Part shown: in pieces, positions 41,778 through 50,770 of the stretch
How the letters are laid out: the number at the start of each line of letters is the position of its first letter
Numbering within the stretch: the first letter of the stretch is position 1
NCBI GenBank assembly: GCA_009780325.1
Contig: WRAF01000004.1
Coordinates: 1-64,000 of the forward strand
Reading direction: 5' to 3'
DNA length: 64,000 nucleotides
DNA from: Bacillota bacterium
Lineage (GTDB): Bacteria; Bacillota; Clostridia; Christensenellales; Pumilibacteraceae
Position numbers and translations under genes: made by a program
Notes under the pieces: model-generated
Database searches by the model: none
Told to the model about the DNA's origin: nothing
The model's input: the letters and a program-made list of their open reading frames with translations, nothing else

Positions 41778-42713
41778 ATGTACTGCAGCAATCAAATTAC
41801 TCACACTATTAAACAGGGCGATACTTTCTATCTTCTAGCAAAACATTACCATACCACTGCCGACAAACTCATGGCGCTAAATCCTGACAAGGATCCGTAC
41901 AACTTGCAAATAGACGACACCCTAATTATATGTCCAGGTCCTACATATCCTAATCATGCGATTCCGCCCATCGGCATAATCCCAACCCCGCCCATTCACC
42001 CAGTGCCGCCCATCGGCATAAACCCATACCCTAGACCGCCTATACAGCCGCAGCCGCCTATTGCAACTCTTCCTCCTGTTCATCCAGTACCACCCATAGC
42101 AACTTTTCCTCCTGTTCGTCCACAGCCTATTCCTCCTATTAGCGGACATCCTTGCCCAAGTCTGCCAATTAGACCTGTTCCTCCTATTGGTAGTATTCCG
42201 CCAGATAATGATTGCGATATTATTATTATCATGAGAGAAGCGTGGAAAAAATTAGCATTTTGGACCAGGATGATAATGGTGTCTATTATAAATAGACTAA
42301 ACGATAGACCTGCTATAATGGAAAGATTTATACAAAATGCTTATGATATTTCAACAATTTTTTCTAATAGATTTAGCAATAAACAAAGACAGCTAGATGA
42401 AATGCTAAAAGAACATTTAACAATTGGTGTAGAGTTATTGCTTATGCTTAGTGAAGGAAGAAGCGCACCTGCTAATAGGTTGAATGAAGAATGGTATCTA
42501 AGTGCAGATAGGCTTGCTAGATTTTTTAGTGAATTGTCACAGGCTTATCCTGCTGACACAACAAAACATCATATACATAATATGATGGATACGATTAAAG
42601 AGCAAGCAACCAAAAGAATGCTGGGGCATTATGGTTCTGAGGTAGAAGCATTTGACAGGGGAGCACTAAAAATACAGCAAATGGCTGATTATTTTGCCAA
42701 CGGGATGCTATAA
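41778..42713 (+). CDS. LysM protein with Pro-rich linker and helical C-terminal domain
   Basis: 311 aa. LysM at residues about 8-55 (THTIKQGDTFYLLAKHYHTT, then QIDDTLIICPG). Residues 56-148 are a Pro-rich linker made of PPI/HPVPPIG/RPQP repeats. The C-terminal domain (about 150-311: MREAWKKLAFWTRMIM, EMLKEHLTIGVELL, GHYGSEVEAFDRGALKIQQM) matches, from memory, an all-helical family in Bacilli/Clostridia spore formers often mis-named acetylglutamate kinase. No signal peptide: possibly spore-associated. AAGGAG precedes ATG. Confidence 0.8.
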   Translation: MYCSNQITHTIKQGDTFYLLAKHYHTTADKLMALNPDKDPYNLQIDDTLIICPGPTYPNHAIPPIGIIPTPPIHPVPPIGINPYPRPPIQPQPPIATLPPVHPVPPIATFPPVRPQPIPPISGHPCPSLPIRPVPPIGSIPPDNDCDIIIIMREAWKKLAFWTRMIMVSIINRLNDRPAIMERFIQNAYDISTIFSNRFSNKQRQLDEMLKEHLTIGVELLLMLSEGRSAPANRLNEEWYLSADRLARFFSELSQAYPADTTKHHIHNMMDTIKEQATKRMLGHYGSEVEAFDRGALKIQQMADYFANGML

Positions 42714-42783
42714 ATCAATGTTTTCTATTGCATAAAAAATTAAAATATGTATGAAAATCCTGCTGTTGCAGTATACTATTTTT

Positions 42784-42918
42784 ATGAAATGTACAAAATG
42801 TTTAAATAATTCTATTAAAGAAAGTGCTGTTTGCTGCGGCAATTGCGGGCGGGTTTTTTGCGCAAAATGTCAAGACAGATTTTGTGCATGTTTGGGAGAA
42901 TTAAAATATTTTAACTAG
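42784..42918 (+). CDS. small zinc-ribbon peptide, end defined by mobile element
   Basis: 44 aa: MKCTKCLNNSIKE then CCGNCGRVFCAKCQDRFC: three to four CxxC-type knuckles. TATACT (42772-42777) is six bases before ATG, so leaderless. The stop codon TAG (42916-42918) lies inside the left terminal repeat of the M1 element at 42915, so the original C-terminus may have been longer. Confidence 0.6.
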   Translation: MKCTKCLNNSIKESAVCCGNCGRVFCAKCQDRFCACLGELKYFN

Positions 42919-43087
42919 TACTCTATAAAATCTTTTTCTTGTTTAATATGGAATCTTTTTGGATAAAAGGATTCTCATTTTAAGGCTTTAAGTGTACTGG
43001 ATGTACATAAAAAGCCTTAAAATGAGAATTTTCATCTTAAAAATCTACTCGTATTAAAGTCAAGAAAAAGATTTTACAGAGTACTAG
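42915..43087. mobile_element. MITE-like element, family M1 (complete copy)
   Basis: A 173-bp element with 27-bp terminal inverted repeats matching at 26 positions (42915-42941, starting CTAGTACTCTATAAAATC; 43061-43087). Inside is a second hairpin (ATTCTCATTTTAAGGC with its complement, about 42971-43029). No coding capacity. A truncated copy is at 32728-32842. CTAG at both ends could be a target duplication. Confidence 0.85.
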
Positions 43088-43200
43088 GGTGTGTAAACAC
43101 TAAAGCAGTACTTTATGCGGTGTCTGTAAAAAAATGAGATTTTACAGAATGACATAAATTTTAGATTTTAAGCGGAGTAATTTCTATAATTAAAAGAATA
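43088..43200. repeat. family P fragment
   Basis: GAGATTTTACAGAATGACAT near 43137 followed by AGATTTTAAGCGGAGTAATT, which closely matches AGATTTTAAACGGAGTAGTT at 3642. One arm only. Confidence 0.5.
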
Positions 43201-43243
43201 AAAATAACCCCATTCAAAATAAAATTTGAGTAGGGTTATTTTT
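43201..43243. terminator. bidirectional terminator downstream of tyrosine phenol-lyase
   Basis: AATAACCC (43203-43210) and GGGTTATT (43233-43240), with Ts on the plus side and a T-rich tail on the minus side. 43244-43440 holds no gene. Confidence 0.7.
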
Positions 43244-43440
43244 GAAAGCGTATTTTCAAAAATCATGTTAAGATTTAATTTTCAGCATCTTTGCAATGCA
43301 AGAGTGGGTCGGGGACTAAAGTTCCCTTTTTTTATAGTATAGGAAAAATACTTCGTCTTTCAGTCGTCTGCGAGAAATGGATAAGCGAACTCAAAAAAGC
43401 CGAATCTCTAAAGGGGGAGTGACCCAAATGGACACCTTTT

Positions 43441-44838
<1,398 letters not shown>

Positions 44839-45164
44839 TTATGTTTGTATAAACTATAGCATATATGAATAGAGTTTGCAACTAAAAAATGGAACGAAAT
44901 TATAAATTGCTAACTACAATTTTAAATAGAAATAATATTAAATGCAAAAGGCTGTGTTGGATTGAATAATATTTTTACTAAGCATCTCATCTTTTAAAAA
45001 ATATGTGCTGCCGTGCTATAATGCCAAGAAGTATTTGCTGCTATGGGCTTCGCTTAGTAGTGAGGTATATTTAGGAATATGTACAGGAAGTAAAATATGT
45101 TTAACATAAACAATTCAGTGATTGGTCAAATCTACTCAATTTTGACTCTTTTAAAGTCTTTTTC

Positions 45165-45356
45165 TTAACTAATCTTTTTTGTTTTGTGCTTGACTACGGC
45201 AATTCTAAAAACTTGAATTTCATTGCCTTTCGGTACAGCTATGTCGGTAGCTGTAACATTAAAACCGTTGATGCTTGCGGATACTAAATTTGTATGGTAT
45301 TGTGTTTTCAAAAAATCAACAATAGTATCTCTTAATTCTTTCATCGTAATTTCCAT
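45165..45356 (-). CDS. small protein of cassette G
   Basis: 63 aa: MEITMKELRDTIVDFLKTQY, then SASINGFNVTATDIAVPKGN and a basic tail. Perfect AGGAGGT eight bases before ATG and a TTGACT-18-TATAAT promoter upstream. No family recognised. Divergent from the tandem-HTH repressor at 45491, like the other cassettes. Confidence 0.72.
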   Translation of the reverse strand: MEITMKELRDTIVDFLKTQYHTNLVSASINGFNVTATDIAVPKGNEIQVFRIAVVKHKTKKIS

Positions 45357-45409
45357 AATTATATCTTACCTCCTAAATTTTTCTCAACTCTTTATGAATT
45401 GGTAGTTAT

Positions 45410-45439
45410 ATTATACGAGTTTAAACATCCTAAAGTCAA
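45410..45439 (-). promoter_or_regulatory. promoter of the 45356 small gene
   Basis: Minus strand TTGACT (45439-45434), 18-nt spacer, TATAAT (45415-45410). Confidence 0.7.
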
Positions 45440-45490
45440 GATTTATTACTGTGTTACAACTCATTATTTTGATTTAGGGAGAAATTTTTT

Positions 45491-45937
45491 ATGGATAATT
45501 TATCGGATTTTGTCGATTCATTGCAAGAACTTATGCTGGAAAAAGGTGTTAAACCTATAGAAATACATAATGCGACAAAAATTAGCCTATCTGTCATTTA
45601 TGATTGGTTTAAGAAAAAAAGAATTCCAAATTTAAATAGCCTTATTGCCGTATCAAATTATTTTGAATGTTCTATTGATTATCTATGCGGTCGTACTGAA
45701 CATAATTTTTTTAGAAAGTCTAATAATCTCTCAACTTTTTCTAAGCGTTTTCGTTTGCTTATAGAAAAAAAGAAAGTCACTAGACGAAAACTTAGCGCTG
45801 AAGTCAACCTTTCAATGGGTTGTATTCAACGGTTTTTAGCAGACACAGGCAAGCCGTTATTTTATAGTTTAATTAGACTTGCCGATTATTTTGAGTGTTC
45901 TATTGATTATCTTGTGGGATTGAGTGATTATATATAG
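45491..45937 (+). CDS. tandem-HTH Xre-family repressor (cassette G)
   Basis: 148 aa, two HTH_3 domains: about 10-68 (VKPIEIHNATKISLSVIYDW, NYFECSIDYLCGRTE) and about 80-148 (VTRRKLSAEVNLSMGCIQRF, ADYFECSIDYLVGLSDY). Ribosome site AGGGAGA. Likely controls itself and the divergent small gene at 45356. Same architecture as Xre A, B and C. Confidence 0.9.
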   Translation: MDNLSDFVDSLQELMLEKGVKPIEIHNATKISLSVIYDWFKKKRIPNLNSLIAVSNYFECSIDYLCGRTEHNFFRKSNNLSTFSKRFRLLIEKKKVTRRKLSAEVNLSMGCIQRFLADTGKPLFYSLIRLADYFECSIDYLVGLSDYI

Positions 45938-45968
45938 ATTTTTATTTTAAGATAAATCAAGCAAATAA

Positions 45969-46016
45969 AAAAGTCGCTAGGGATACAACATATCCAATTA
46001 GCGACTTTTATTTTTA
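45969..46016 (+). terminator. terminator after Xre G
   Basis: AAAAGTCGCTA (45969-45979) pairs exactly with TAGCGACTTTT (45999-46009), then TATTTTTA. Confidence 0.9.
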
Positions 46017-46496
46017 TGCTTTGTGAAAAAATATTTGGTAGAATAGGTTAGCAAGGGAATAAGCTAAGATTGCAGGGGCAGAAAGGATAAAAAAGCAACG
46101 CATGCATAAGGTGCAAGGTCATAAAAATCTCTTTAGAGGTATACATGATGTGCTGCTTATTTTTTAAAGAAGAGCTGCTTTATAGCATGATAAAAAATTT
46201 AATTGATTTCTTAAATTATAGTCTCTACACTACTTTAAAAAACTTATTATGTCATGCTGTAAGGACCTTTTCCTCATAATAATAACTTCTTTGCTATCAC
46301 TATTAATTTTATGTCATGCTGTAAGCATCTCAACTTTATAAAAACTTCTCTGCCCTGATAATTCAATTTAATGAAGAGATTCTTACAGAATGACATAAAT
46401 TAAATTGGCACCAAGAAGTGTTCGTGGGGCTTGCATAGCCTAAAGCAACTCTTCTTCTTTATGTGTCCAAAGGATACTTATGTTCTATTAGACTGC
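46017..46496. repeat. cluster of family P repeats
   Basis: Several arms: AAAGAAGAGCTGCTTTATAG (46168), GTCATGCTGTAAGGACC (46251), GTCATGCTGTAAGCATCTC (46314), GAAGAGATTCTTACAGAATG (46373), then ACCAAGAAGTGTTCGTGG (46413). This looks like two or three nested or tandem insertions. No gene. Confidence 0.7.
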
Positions 46497-47816
46497 TTAT
46501 GTCGGCGGCAGCACTGCTTCACCTGTCTTTAAATCCTGATACATTATCCAATATCCTTTGCCTAGCGGATTGTCTGCTCTTAATGGCAGCCACCAGCAAA
46601 ATCCATTAAGCTCTGTTGGCGGTTGACTTGAATATGTATCAGGAATCCCATAGCATAAAAATTCTTTGCCAATCAATCCTACTACATAATACCTGCTATT
46701 ATCAAAATTGATGCGCACCCATTTGCTTTGCGGAAGCATTTTTTCTAAAATTTCTTCTCTTTTGTGCTGTCCGTCAAACAGTGCTTCTATTTCATCAGCT
46801 TGCTTTTCAAAAAAGCTTCCTTCTCGTGCTTGAATAAAGGGTGAGGAATCCACCGCTGCAACTTTTTGTAATGGTGGTTGTGGTGGCTTAGGATTTTCTT
46901 GCTGCAGCGACGGAGGAGGTGCAGCAAAAGCATCAGGATGAACGTTTTGCTGTGTGGCAGGCGACGGAGTAGAAACTGCAATAATTGGTTCAATAGCGGG
47001 TTGCAAAGAGATAGCAGAATTTTGTGAGTTCATTATCTTGTGTGATGTAAAAGGCGATTGAGATATAGTTTCTTTTTTTGTATTATTGTTGCTGTTAACA
47101 TCAACTAGCGGTCTAGAGTTTGCAATTTGCATTATATATTTCATAGACATTTCACTTGGACTAGTTGAACAATTTTGCAGTGGCTTAACAGTATCGTCTA
47201 ACTCAAAATAATTTGCATTTGCAATTGCATCATCAATATATTGAATAGGCGGTATAGCAGGAGGGCTAATATTGATGTCTGGTTCTTCTTTTTTGATATT
47301 ATGGGAATTGCCGCTGTCATGAGATTGATTGGGCACTAAAAAAGTAGTTTTGTCATTAGATTCTAAAGACGATGAAGATGATTGTTTTGTTTGCGGCAGA
47401 ATAATTTTATCTTCTCTTTTAGAAAAAATTTGTGTTTTTTCTTCCTCTTTGTTGTATTCTGCTTTCTCTTCAATGTGCACTACTTTAATAATTTTAGGCG
47501 GCAGCATTTTATAAATTTGCTCATTATTAAATCTTAATGGCTCGTTAGTGCCATACATAATCAGCATACCGTTATCAAAAACAGCAGCATGAATACTATC
47601 TAAAGTATTCATTGTCTCTAATTTCATTCCAGATTTAGCTTCAGTCACTCCATACGCAAAATTTTTACCGTCAATACAAAACGCTAATTTTGCATCATTA
47701 TAATTCCCTCCAAAAATATTTAGCTTAATGTTTATGCCAAGTGCATTTTTTTCTAGACTTAAGGTTCCTTTAGCATTGCTTCCACTCATGATTATTAGTC
47801 GTTTTATAAATTGCAT
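46497..47816 (-). CDS. uncharacterised protein with conserved ends and low-complexity middle
   Basis: 439 aa. N-terminal domain (about 10-120: SGSNAKGTLSLEKNALGINI, CIDGKNFAYGVTEAKSG) and C-terminal domain (about 370-439: WVRINFDNSRYYVVGLIGKE, NGFCWWLPLRADNPLGKGYW) are joined by about 230 residues rich in Ser, Pro, Gln and Asn. No signal peptide. AGAGGT precedes ATG. It is divergent from spoIIID, so a sporulation link is possible. Not recognised. Confidence 0.8.
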   Translation of the reverse strand: MQFIKRLIIMSGSNAKGTLSLEKNALGINIKLNIFGGNYNDAKLAFCIDGKNFAYGVTEAKSGMKLETMNTLDSIHAAVFDNGMLIMYGTNEPLRFNNEQIYKMLPPKIIKVVHIEEKAEYNKEEEKTQIFSKREDKIILPQTKQSSSSSLESNDKTTFLVPNQSHDSGNSHNIKKEEPDINISPPAIPPIQYIDDAIANANYFELDDTVKPLQNCSTSPSEMSMKYIMQIANSRPLVDVNSNNNTKKETISQSPFTSHKIMNSQNSAISLQPAIEPIIAVSTPSPATQQNVHPDAFAAPPPSLQQENPKPPQPPLQKVAAVDSSPFIQAREGSFFEKQADEIEALFDGQHKREEILEKMLPQSKWVRINFDNSRYYVVGLIGKEFLCYGIPDTYSSQPPTELNGFCWWLPLRADNPLGKGYWIMYQDLKTGEAVLPPT

Positions 47817-47948
47817 AGTTTTTTACCTCTTAATCTATGTATATTAGCTTCTATTAAAATATATATCAAAAGCATTGTCGAAAAATGTAATTTTTTAGAA
47901 AATATCCTCATAAAATAAAAGACATATCATAAATTTTTAGGAGGGATA

Positions 47949-48203
47949 ATGAAAGACTATATAAAAGAGCGTACTATGGAGTTAGGAGAATACATAATTA
48001 ATAATAAGGCAACAGTAAGAGAAGTAGGCAAGCGTTTTAATGTGAGCAAAAGCACTGTACACAAGGACGTGACAGAACGGCTTAAAGAAATTGATTATGA
48101 GTTTTATTTAGAAGTAAAACAGGTGCTGGATTTTAACTTGTCAGAGAGGCATATTAGGGGTGGGATAAGCACAAGGATTAAATTTAAGGGACAAGAGGAG
48201 TAA
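47949..48203 (+). CDS. spoIIID: sporulation transcriptional regulator SpoIIID
   Basis: An 84-aa DNA-binding protein: MKDYIKERTMELGEYIINNK, HTH TVREVGKRFNVSKSTVHKDV, then RLKEIDYEFYLEVKQVLDFN and ERHIRGGISTRIKFKG. Acts with sigma-E in the mother cell. Perfect AGGAGGG site. A SpoIIQ-like gene lies about 2.8 kb downstream, recalling the B. subtilis spoIIQ-spoIIID neighbourhood. Confidence 0.97.
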   Translation: MKDYIKERTMELGEYIINNKATVREVGKRFNVSKSTVHKDVTERLKEIDYEFYLEVKQVLDFNLSERHIRGGISTRIKFKGQEE

Positions 48204-48251
48204 ATGAAGTGTATGAAATTTTTATTAATAATTTCATTATAACAAAAGTTT

Positions 48252-48290
48252 TTGAGCAAAGTCGTATAGACTTTGCTCAATTGATTTTTA
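48252..48290 (+). terminator. terminator after spoIIID
   Basis: TTGAGCAAAGTC (48252-48263) pairs exactly with GACTTTGCTCAA (48269-48280), followed by TTGATTTTT. Confidence 0.9.
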
Positions 48291-48360
48291 AAGGCATAAG
48301 ATGAGATGAAAAAGCGGAAAATGCTTTAAGGCTGGTCATCTCGTCCGACAAGGTAATCAA
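48291..48360. repeat. 70-bp direct repeat, copy 1
   Basis: Matches 49071-49140 at 69 of 70 positions, exactly 780 bp apart. It covers the shared C-terminal codons (DYLVGRDDQP and stop) of Xre A plus 40 bp beyond. Confidence 0.95.
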
Positions 48361-48775
48361 CTGACACTTTTAAATAGTTAGCTAATTCAATCAGTGTAGG
48401 CAGTAATGGAGTGCTTCCGTATCGCCAAGATTTAAGGCTAGATTTTGATACGCTTGTATCTTGCACGACTTTATACCAACTAAGAGAGCGGGCATTCAGT
48501 ATTGAAAGCAAGTGCTCATGGAATAGTGGCAGATTTTTAATGCGCTTAACCTGTATATCATTATCAATGCGCCCAAGTAAAAAATCTATTGAGCAATTAA
48601 AATACTCTGCAAGACATATAATATTTTGCAGAGAGGGGACTCGTTTTCCTGTTTTCCACAAGCTGACCGTTGACCCTCTAAAACCAATCTTTTCGCCAAA
48701 TTTAGCGATCGTAATATTATCACTATCATCAAGTATCAGTTCTGAGAGGCGGTCGCAAAATTTGGGTAATTGCAT
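48326..48775 (-). CDS. tandem-HTH Xre-family repressor (cassette A)
   Basis: 149 aa, two HTH_3 domains: about 10-65 (ITIAKFGEKIGFRGSTVSLW, AEYFNCSIDFLLGRID) and about 82-146 (LSWYKVVQDTSVSKSSLKSW, ANYLKVSVDYLVGRDDQP). Its promoter (TTGAAA-17-CATAAT, minus strand) contains GTTTCAGTTTTACCC between -35 and -10, the same motif as in the facing promoter. It should repress both. Confidence 0.9.
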   Translation of the reverse strand: MQLPKFCDRLSELILDDSDNITIAKFGEKIGFRGSTVSLWKTGKRVPSLQNIICLAEYFNCSIDFLLGRIDNDIQVKRIKNLPLFHEHLLSILNARSLSWYKVVQDTSVSKSSLKSWRYGSTPLLPTLIELANYLKVSVDYLVGRDDQP

Positions 48776-48799
48776 TATCTAAGACCTCTCATATATTAT

Positions 48800-48936
48800 G
48801 GGTAAAACTGAAACTAATTTCAATCATACTTTCACTTTTACCCCCATTGGGCGGTAAAAAGAGTTATCGACAAAATAAGTCAAATTATAGATATAAAACT
48901 GAAACAAAATGCTTGACTATGTTTCAGTTTTATCCC
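48800..48936. promoter_or_regulatory. operator and promoters of cassette A
   Basis: AAAACTGAAAC occurs at 48804-48814 and 48895-48905, and inverted (GTTTCAGTTTT) at 48921-48931. The last lies between TTGACT (48914-48919) and TATAAT (48938-48943) of the plus promoter; the first lies in the Xre A promoter. A repeated, promoter-embedded site is what a cassette repressor would need. Confidence 0.7.
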
Positions 48937-49004
48937 TATAATAAAATTGTTGCAACATAATTAAAATTGTTGCAACATAATATTAAAAAGGAGGTAAATC
49001 TCAA

Positions 49005-49079
49005 ATGACAAATGTCGAAAAACTAATTACGCAAATAAGCGAATTGGCTGCAGCTGAAATTGATGAAATAAAGGTATAA
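49005..49079 (+). pseudogene. truncated MTNVEK small gene of cassette A
   Basis: 24 codons after a perfect AAGGAGGT: MTNVEKLITQISELAAAEID. It matches the start of the 49680 gene but is cut at the 70-bp repeat boundary (49071), where its stop is supplied by the repeat. Recombination between cassettes A and B is the likely cause. Confidence 0.75.
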
Positions 49080-49140
49080 GATGAGATGAAAAAGCGGAAA
49101 ATGCTTTAAGGCTGGTCATCTCGTCCGACAAGGTAATCAA
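49071..49140. repeat. 70-bp direct repeat, copy 2
   Basis: Second copy of 48291-48360; covers the C-terminal codons of Xre B and truncates the small gene of cassette A. Confidence 0.95.
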
Positions 49141-49549
49141 TAGAACAGCCTAGAAGATTTGCAAGTTCAATAAGCAGCGGAAGCGACGGTTCTTCACCTG
49201 CATCCCATTTTTGAAAATAAATGCTTTCAAAGCGGCTGATTTTGCGTAGTGAATAAGTCGTAAATCCGCAAGCTTTTAATACGGTGCGGATTTGCTGACC
49301 AAAAGGCAAGTATGTTTTTGGTGTAAATTTTATAGTATCATGCGCTTGTCCTATGAGATACTCGATAGAACACTCAAAAAAATCAGCAACGGCAATAAGA
49401 TTTCGGCGCTTAATTTGCATGGGATTTTTCATCCAACGATAGACTGTGTTTAGAGAAACTCCTACTTTAGCAGCGAATTCATCTAAACTAAGTTTGTTAT
49501 CAAAAAGTAGTTCTTTAAGCCTTTCGCTAAAATCCGACAATAAATCCAT
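49106..49549 (-). CDS. tandem-HTH Xre-family repressor (cassette B)
   Basis: 147 aa, two HTH_3 domains: about 8-62 (LSLDEFAAKVGVSLNTVYRW, ADFFECSIEYLIGQAH) and about 80-147 (FTTYSLRKISRFESIYFQKW, ANLLGCSIDYLVGRDDQP). Closest to Xre C at 20946 (shared FSERLKELLF, MQIKRRNLIAVADFF against LQIKRKNLIAIADYF). Divergent from the MTNVEK gene at 49680. Confidence 0.9.
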   Translation of the reverse strand: MDLLSDFSERLKELLFDNKLSLDEFAAKVGVSLNTVYRWMKNPMQIKRRNLIAVADFFECSIEYLIGQAHDTIKFTPKTYLPFGQQIRTVLKACGFTTYSLRKISRFESIYFQKWDAGEEPSLPLLIELANLLGCSIDYLVGRDDQP

Positions 49550-49576
49550 AGAATAATTGCTCCCTTACATATAAAT

Positions 49577-49629
49577 ATGGGAACTATGTATCAAAAATAC
49601 TTGTCTTTTTTATAGTGTTCCCATATAAT
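49577..49629. promoter_or_regulatory. operator and promoter of cassette B
   Basis: Inverted sites ATGGGAACTA (49577-49586) and TAGTGTTCCCAT (49613-49624). The second lies between TTGTCT (49601-49606) and TATAAT (49624-49629) of the plus promoter (17-nt spacer). Confidence 0.65.
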
Positions 49630-49679
49630 ATAAGTATATGGGGAATCACATAAATAATCATAAGGAGGTAATGTTATCG

Positions 49680-49847
49680 ATGACAAATGTCGAAAAGCTG
49701 ATTATACAGATAGGTGAGTTAGTCGCAACTGAAATTGATCAAATAAAAGACATAAATTATTTAGATGACAAGAATATAGAACTGGATTCATTTTTAATGA
49801 CACTAAAATGCGGGCAAAAATACAGCGTTGAAATTAAGAGGATATAA
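49680..49847 (+). CDS. small MTNVEK protein of cassette B
   Basis: 55 aa: MTNVEKLIIQIGELVATEID then NIELDSFLMTLKCGQKYSVE and a basic end. AAGGAGGT at 49661. No known family. The intact version of the truncated gene at 49005; a soluble, acidic helix followed by a short beta segment. Confidence 0.75.
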   Translation: MTNVEKLIIQIGELVATEIDQIKDINYLDDKNIELDSFLMTLKCGQKYSVEIKRI

Positions 49848-50044
49848 AATAAAATTCTGTTGCACTATTAATTTAAGAGAAACTATAAATTAAGAATAGT
49901 GATGACACCATGCCATATTATTGCATATTATGTAGAAGAGTGAAAGGCTTTTTGAGTATTAGATTCTTCGAATAATTCATAATGGATAATTAATATCACT
50001 AATTGAAAAGTCTAGATTCTAATTTTTTTACGGAGGATAAAAAT

Positions 50045-50257
50045 ATGTGGGCATTTGGGTTAGGGTTTTTTACTGCATGGATTTGTTGCAGTGTCAGAGG
50101 CGATAGAGATGGATATTATCGTAAATGTCGTGGCTATGAATCTAGGCATGATTGCAGGCATGATGATAGACATGATAGGGATAGAGGCAGGCATCATGGA
50201 CGGCATTCTAATGATAGGAGGAAAGTATGTGAGTGCGGGCGAAGATGTGAATGCTGA
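50045..50257 (+). CDS. small His/Arg/Asp/Cys-rich protein
   Basis: 70 aa. Hydrophobic start (MWAFGLGFFTAWICC), then DDRHDRDRGRHHGRHSNDRR and a Cys end (VCECGRRCEC). GGAGGA precedes ATG. The composition suggests metal binding or a coat-like protein held at a membrane. Not recognised. Promoter not clear in 49848-50044. Confidence 0.65.
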   Translation: MWAFGLGFFTAWICCSVRGDRDGYYRKCRGYESRHDCRHDDRHDRDRGRHHGRHSNDRRKVCECGRRCEC

Positions 50258-50306
50258 TTTTATATGCATTGTATAAAATGCTATAAACTGGTCAACAATC
50301 AAAGCT

Positions 50307-50696
50307 ATGAGAAGATTCATAGCTTTTTTTGGTTTAGTTCTTGTGCTGCTTGGTATAAGGCTGTATGACAGCGGTTTATATAGATTTTTTGATGATGGAA
50401 ATCTGACAGTGTTTTGTGAGCAAGGACAAACATATACGCCTTGCATTTTTTTGCCTGATGGCAGCACAAGATACAGAATTGATGCTGCTAATGATTTTGA
50501 TATAGATGCTTTAATTATTGATAGCAGGGCAAGGGTGATTTTAGAATATTATATAGACGGCGGGCGTATGATTTATGCATTTAGTCCATTGATTAGCAAT
50601 TTTGTGGTGCTGCATGGGGCAAGGGTCAATATAATGATTTTTCAAGGGAAAAGGAGAGTGAGTGTGGGGGTGCCGATGTTATTGGGGAGTTTTTAA
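50307..50696 (+). CDS. uncharacterised membrane-anchored protein
   Basis: 129 aa with an N-terminal membrane helix (FIAFFGLVLVLLGIRLYDSG) and a beta-rich exported part with one Cys pair (FCEQGQTYTPCIF). The ATG follows a weak site. It lies 74 nt before the SpoIIQ-like gene and may share its transcript. Family not recognised. Confidence 0.68.
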   Translation: MRRFIAFFGLVLVLLGIRLYDSGLYRFFDDGNLTVFCEQGQTYTPCIFLPDGSTRYRIDAANDFDIDALIIDSRARVILEYYIDGGRMIYAFSPLISNFVVLHGARVNIMIFQGKRRVSVGVPMLLGSF

Positions 50697-50770
50697 AAAC
50701 AACAGGTATAAAACATTTTTTAATGTCAACAATTTAAATTAACATATTAAAAAAGGAAGGAAAAACCAAA

